NCBI GenBank assembly: GCA_023487865.1
Contig: JAMDBG010000066.1
Location: 407 to 7,001, forward strand
Length of the DNA stretch: 6,595 nucleotides
DNA from: Deltaproteobacteria bacterium
GTDB taxonomy: Bacteria; Desulfobacterota; Syntrophia; Syntrophales; UBA5619
Direction of reading: 5' to 3'
Made by a program: the position numbers and the translations under genes. How positions within the stretch are numbered: the first letter of the stretch is position 1; the number at the start of each line of letters is the position of its first letter. Below the pieces are notes generated by a model. The model saw nothing but the letters and a program-made list of their open reading frames with translations, did not search any database and was not told where the DNA came from. This document shows positions 5,645 to 6,595 of the stretch, one piece after another.

Positions 5645-5673
5645 AGTTTAACCCCATATAGCGGGGATGTCAA
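5645..5673 (-). promoter_or_regulatory. Sigma70-like promoter of the permease gene
   Basis: On the minus strand a perfect -35 TTGACA (5673-5668) is followed after 17 bases by TAAACT (5650-5645, four of six). The spacer carries a small dyad CCCC-N7-GGGG. The decamer TCAAAGGTGT (5682-5673) ends on the first base of the -35, a usual place for a regulator site. The predicted start near 5638 gives a leader of about 270 nt before the permease ATG. Confidence 0.6.
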
Positions 5674-5682
5674 CACCTTTGA
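5673..5682 (-). repeat. Decamer TCAAAGGTGT, copy at permease promoter
   Basis: This is one of three exact copies in the window, all on the minus strand and all in noncoding DNA. The other two are at 3013-3022 and 3158-3167 upstream of the regulator operon, where one further base (A before the T, position 3023 or 3168) is also shared. This copy overlaps the first base of the -35. Confidence 0.45.
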
Positions 5683-5693
5683 ATGGAGGCGGG

Positions 5694-5710
5694 GGAGAAG
5701 AAATTTCTCC
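5694..5710. repeat. Inverted repeat GGAGAA-N5-TTCTCC
   Basis: Six-base perfect arms around a five-base loop lie between the ABC ATPase gene and the permease promoter, about 20 bases upstream of the -35. It could be a weak hairpin at the end of the ATPase transcript or a protein site; neither strand has a T-run after it. Confidence 0.35.
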
Positions 5711-5718
5711 AGGGAAGT

Positions 5719-5755
5719 GTGGCTCCGGGTCCGAAGGGCAGGGTCTTCCAGCCAC
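5719..5755. other. Stem-loop downstream of ABC ATPase gene
   Basis: GTGGCT (5719-5724) pairs with AGCCAC (5750-5755), with a nested GAAG/CTTC (5733-5736 with 5745-5748). It lies about 75 bases after the ATPase stop and could mark its transcript end. Six T's occur on the plus strand at 5771-5776, 15 bases beyond the stem, too far for a normal intrinsic terminator. Confidence 0.35.
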
Positions 5756-5828
5756 GGCAGGTATGTATCCCCTTTTTTATTGAGCCCATCGTCCCCGTCA
5801 AATCTAGCCCTGCGGGTTGTGCTCTCCG

Positions 5829-6595
5829 TCAAAGCGACATCCGCAGCGGCTCCTTCCGGGGGATGACGTGGACCGACGTCGCTTTGAAGGAGGCGATAAC
5901 GCTTTTTCCTTCCTCCAGTGCCAGGCTCTCTACGGACTGGCGCGTCACATAGGAGACCAGTTCGAAGCCGCAGTCGATACGGATCCGGTAGATAAGTCCG
6001 AGCGGCGTGATCTTCCGGATCGTTCCCGAAAAGACGTTCCTGGCGCTGCTGCCGGGTGGCGTGGGGTTCGGGGAAAGGGTCACATGCTCCGGCCGGACAC
6101 AGCAGAGGACAGCGCTGCCGAGTTCCACCTGCCCCACCGCCTCGACCTCCCTGCCCCGGGCGACGGCCGCTGCAAACACACCGTCGGACACCCGGACTAC
6201 CCGTCCCGGCAGGACCGTCTCCACGCCGACGAAGGAGGCGACGAATTCATCGGCCGGCCGGTTCATCACCTCGGCGACCGGGCCGATTTGGGCGATCCGC
6301 CCGCCGTTGACGACGGCAATACGGTCCGCCAGGCGGAGCGCTTCGGTCTGGTCATGGGTGGAGGCGATCGCCGTCGTGTGCGTTTCCCGGAGTATCCGCT
6401 CCAGATCTTCCGTCAGAGACTCCCGCGTCGGCGGGTCGAGCGCCGAGAAGGGCTCATCGAGAAAAACGATCTCCGGCCGGGTTACGAAGGCCCGGGCGAG
6501 GCTCGTCCGCTGCGCCTCACCGCCGGAGAGTTTCCTCGCCGATCGCTTTGCCAAGCGGCCGATGCCGAACCGCTCCAGGTATTCGGGAACCGCCC
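5829..6595 (-). CDS. ABC transporter ATP-binding protein, tungstate/molybdate importer type, 5' end outside window
   Basis: The frame is open from the window edge to TGA at 5831-5829 (254 residues visible), so the N-terminus with Walker A is missing. Numbering from the first visible residue, the ABC signature LSGGE is at 22-26, Walker B IVFLDEP at 42-48, the D-loop SALD at 50-53 and the switch histidine H80 in STHDQ, so the visible catalytic half looks intact. A C-terminal TOBE-like regulatory domain follows. Its blocks VRPEHVTLS and, near the end, VTRQSVESL and ASFKATSVHVI are typical of ATPases of tungstate/molybdate (TupC/WtpC/ModC-like) importers. It would energise oxyanion uptake for molybdo- or tungsto-enzymes from the inner face of the membrane. 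Permease and binding-protein genes would lie upstream, beyond the window. Anion choice between tungstate, molybdate and sulfate cannot be settled here. A TTG at 6554 is only an internal codon, not the start. Confidence 0.9.
   Translation of the reverse strand, partial: AVPEYLERFGIGRLAKRSARKLSGGEAQRTSLARAFVTRPEIVFLDEPFSALDPPTRESLTEDLERILRETHTTAIASTHDQTEALRLADRIAVVNGGRIAQIGPVAEVMNRPADEFVASFVGVETVLPGRVVRVSDGVFAAAVARGREVEAVGQVELGSAVLCCVRPEHVTLSPNPTPPGSSARNVFSGTIRKITPLGLIYRIRIDCGFELVSYVTRQSVESLALEEGKSVIASFKATSVHVIPRKEPLRMSL

Noticed and set aside
5719..5765. Minus-strand GGAAGACCCTGCC resembling the 3' end of a cobalamin riboswitch
   Set aside because: The rest of the conserved core is absent and the element lies upstream of the promoter, not in a leader.
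5587..5832. 81-codon frame overlapping the ATPase stop, starting with TTG
   Set aside because: It has no Shine-Dalgarno and no recognisable domain, and it runs through the best promoter in the window.
6552..6554. TTG as start of the ABC ATPase
   Set aside because: The frame continues upstream to the window edge with typical ATPase sequence before LSGGE, so the true start is outside the window.
1..6595. CRISPR arrays, tRNA genes, transposases, attachment sites
   Set aside because: No regularly spaced repeats, tRNA-like arms with a T-loop, transposase motifs or integration features were found on either strand.

Overview
The window carries six protein genes, all on the minus strand, so transcription runs from high to low coordinates. 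Codons favour G or C in the third position, and the intergenic DNA is visibly less GC-rich. The content is an acyl-CoA dehydrogenase, an iron-sulfur-type flavoprotein, a tungstate/molybdate-type ABC ATPase and a divergent Nramp-like permease. That mix fits an anaerobic or facultative bacterium, possibly of the Desulfobacterota, but the taxonomic guess is inference only. No rRNA, tRNA, CRISPR array, transposase or attachment site was seen.

Reading in the direction of transcription: (i) 6595-5829 is the C-terminal part of an ABC importer ATPase of the tungstate/molybdate type, cut by the window edge. (ii) 5828-5366 is a 463-base stretch with two stem-loops, a good sigma70-like promoter, a leader of about 270 nt with a terminator-like fold, and a possible 55-residue membrane ORF. 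(iii) 5365-3890 encodes a 491-residue Nramp-superfamily permease without the usual metal-binding motifs. (iv) A strong GC hairpin and a short palindrome separate it from 3792-3214, a flavodoxin-fold protein with a four-cysteine cluster. (v) 3213-2889 is a 325-base regulatory region with two candidate promoters, several dyads and a repeated decamer. (vi) 2888-1 holds three tightly packed genes: an XRE-cupin regulator, an acyl-CoA dehydrogenase, and a long GpsA-like dehydrogenase that runs off the left edge.

The last three genes are almost certainly one operon. The first gap is 10 bases and contains the Shine-Dalgarno, and the second junction is a one-base TGATG overlap. The layout suggests a ligand-sensing repressor that controls itself, an acyl-CoA oxidation step and a G3P-dehydrogenase-like step, linking acyl-CoA and glycerolipid metabolism. 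The permease and flavoprotein may form a second unit whose permease is controlled through its long leader.

The points most worth a second look are the permease with replaced Nramp motifs and its leader, the decamer TCAAAGGTGT present three times and only in noncoding DNA, and the atypical GpsA-like enzyme. No complete new multi-gene system is evident.
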